Positions 6,084-6,233 of a stretch of DNA of 6,233 bases are shown here, one piece after another (position 1 is the stretch's first letter; each line of letters begins with the position of its first letter). Below the pieces are notes generated by a model, which was given only the letters and a program-made list of their open reading frames with translations, was not told the DNA's origin and ran no database searches. A program made the translations under genes and the position numbers. The DNA comes from Dehalococcoidia bacterium (lineage in GTDB: Bacteria > Chloroflexota > Dehalococcoidia > GIF9 > UBA5629). The stretch is taken from contig JAFGLP010000166.1 of NCBI GenBank assembly GCA_016927965.1, forward strand, positions 1 through 6,233, read 5' to 3'.

Positions 6084-6233
6084 CGTTTTTTCAACGATGA
6101 CAAAATAAGGATTGGACCAACCTTCTGACCTTTGCTAATCGCCGGATAAAGAAATACGCCGTCGAGGTTTAATTCCGCTGGAGCAAACCGAGTCGGCACT
6201 TCAGCAGATAGACCTGCCAAAGCAACTGTTCAA

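Noticed and set aside
6074..6092. GAAAAA...TTTTTTC as a terminator for the DUF1573 fragment
   Set aside because: The stem is almost only A-T pairs and overlaps the stop codon, so it would be too weak to count.

Overview
The window looks like a piece of a Planctomycetota chromosome, probably of the Phycisphaerae/Sedimentisphaerales type. This is an inference from gene style: a very large secreted mosaic protein with YWTD propeller repeats, LamG-like modules, a right-handed beta-helix ending in an AGSPCIDAG...DMGAYEF segment and a short dockerin-like tail, next to a DUF1573-type protein. No ribosomal or other phylogenetic marker is present, so the assignment is tentative.

Layout. Positions 1-225 are an AT-rich 3' flank with small hairpins and no supportable gene. 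Positions 226-4710 (minus strand) hold one intact gene for a 1494-residue exported surface or extracellular protein, made of a signal peptide, a six-repeat propeller, a PPC-like domain, two tandem copies of an about 312-residue Ig-like/LamG module, a parallel beta-helix and a dockerin-like end. Positions 4711-4848 are its control region: a plausible sigma70-type promoter, then a roughly 100-nt leader. The leader has a hairpin that shows a Shine-Dalgarno sequence in its loop, an 8-codon upstream ORF, and a perfect 10-bp inverted repeat whose downstream arm contains the ribosome-binding site of the big gene. Positions 4866-5444 (minus) are the C-terminal part of an IS4-family transposase, cut at its 5' end and carrying an in-frame amber codon. 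Positions about 5445-6083 (plus) are the C-terminal part of a DUF1573-like protein, also cut at its 5' end, exactly where the transposase homology stops. The last 150 bases have no recognised gene, only a short open frame on the minus strand.

How it fits together. The large gene is the only element that appears functional. The transposase and DUF1573 remnants meet head to head, each lacking its N-terminal part, which points to an insertion followed by deletion or rearrangement. The promoter proposed for the large gene starts only about 18 bp past the transposase reading frame, so the dead insertion sequence may have left behind part of that promoter. The most interesting signal is the leader: the last codons of the upstream ORF are the strand that would mask the main ribosome-binding site, the arrangement used in leader-peptide-controlled translation. 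This is read from sequence only and needs comparison with relatives and experiment.
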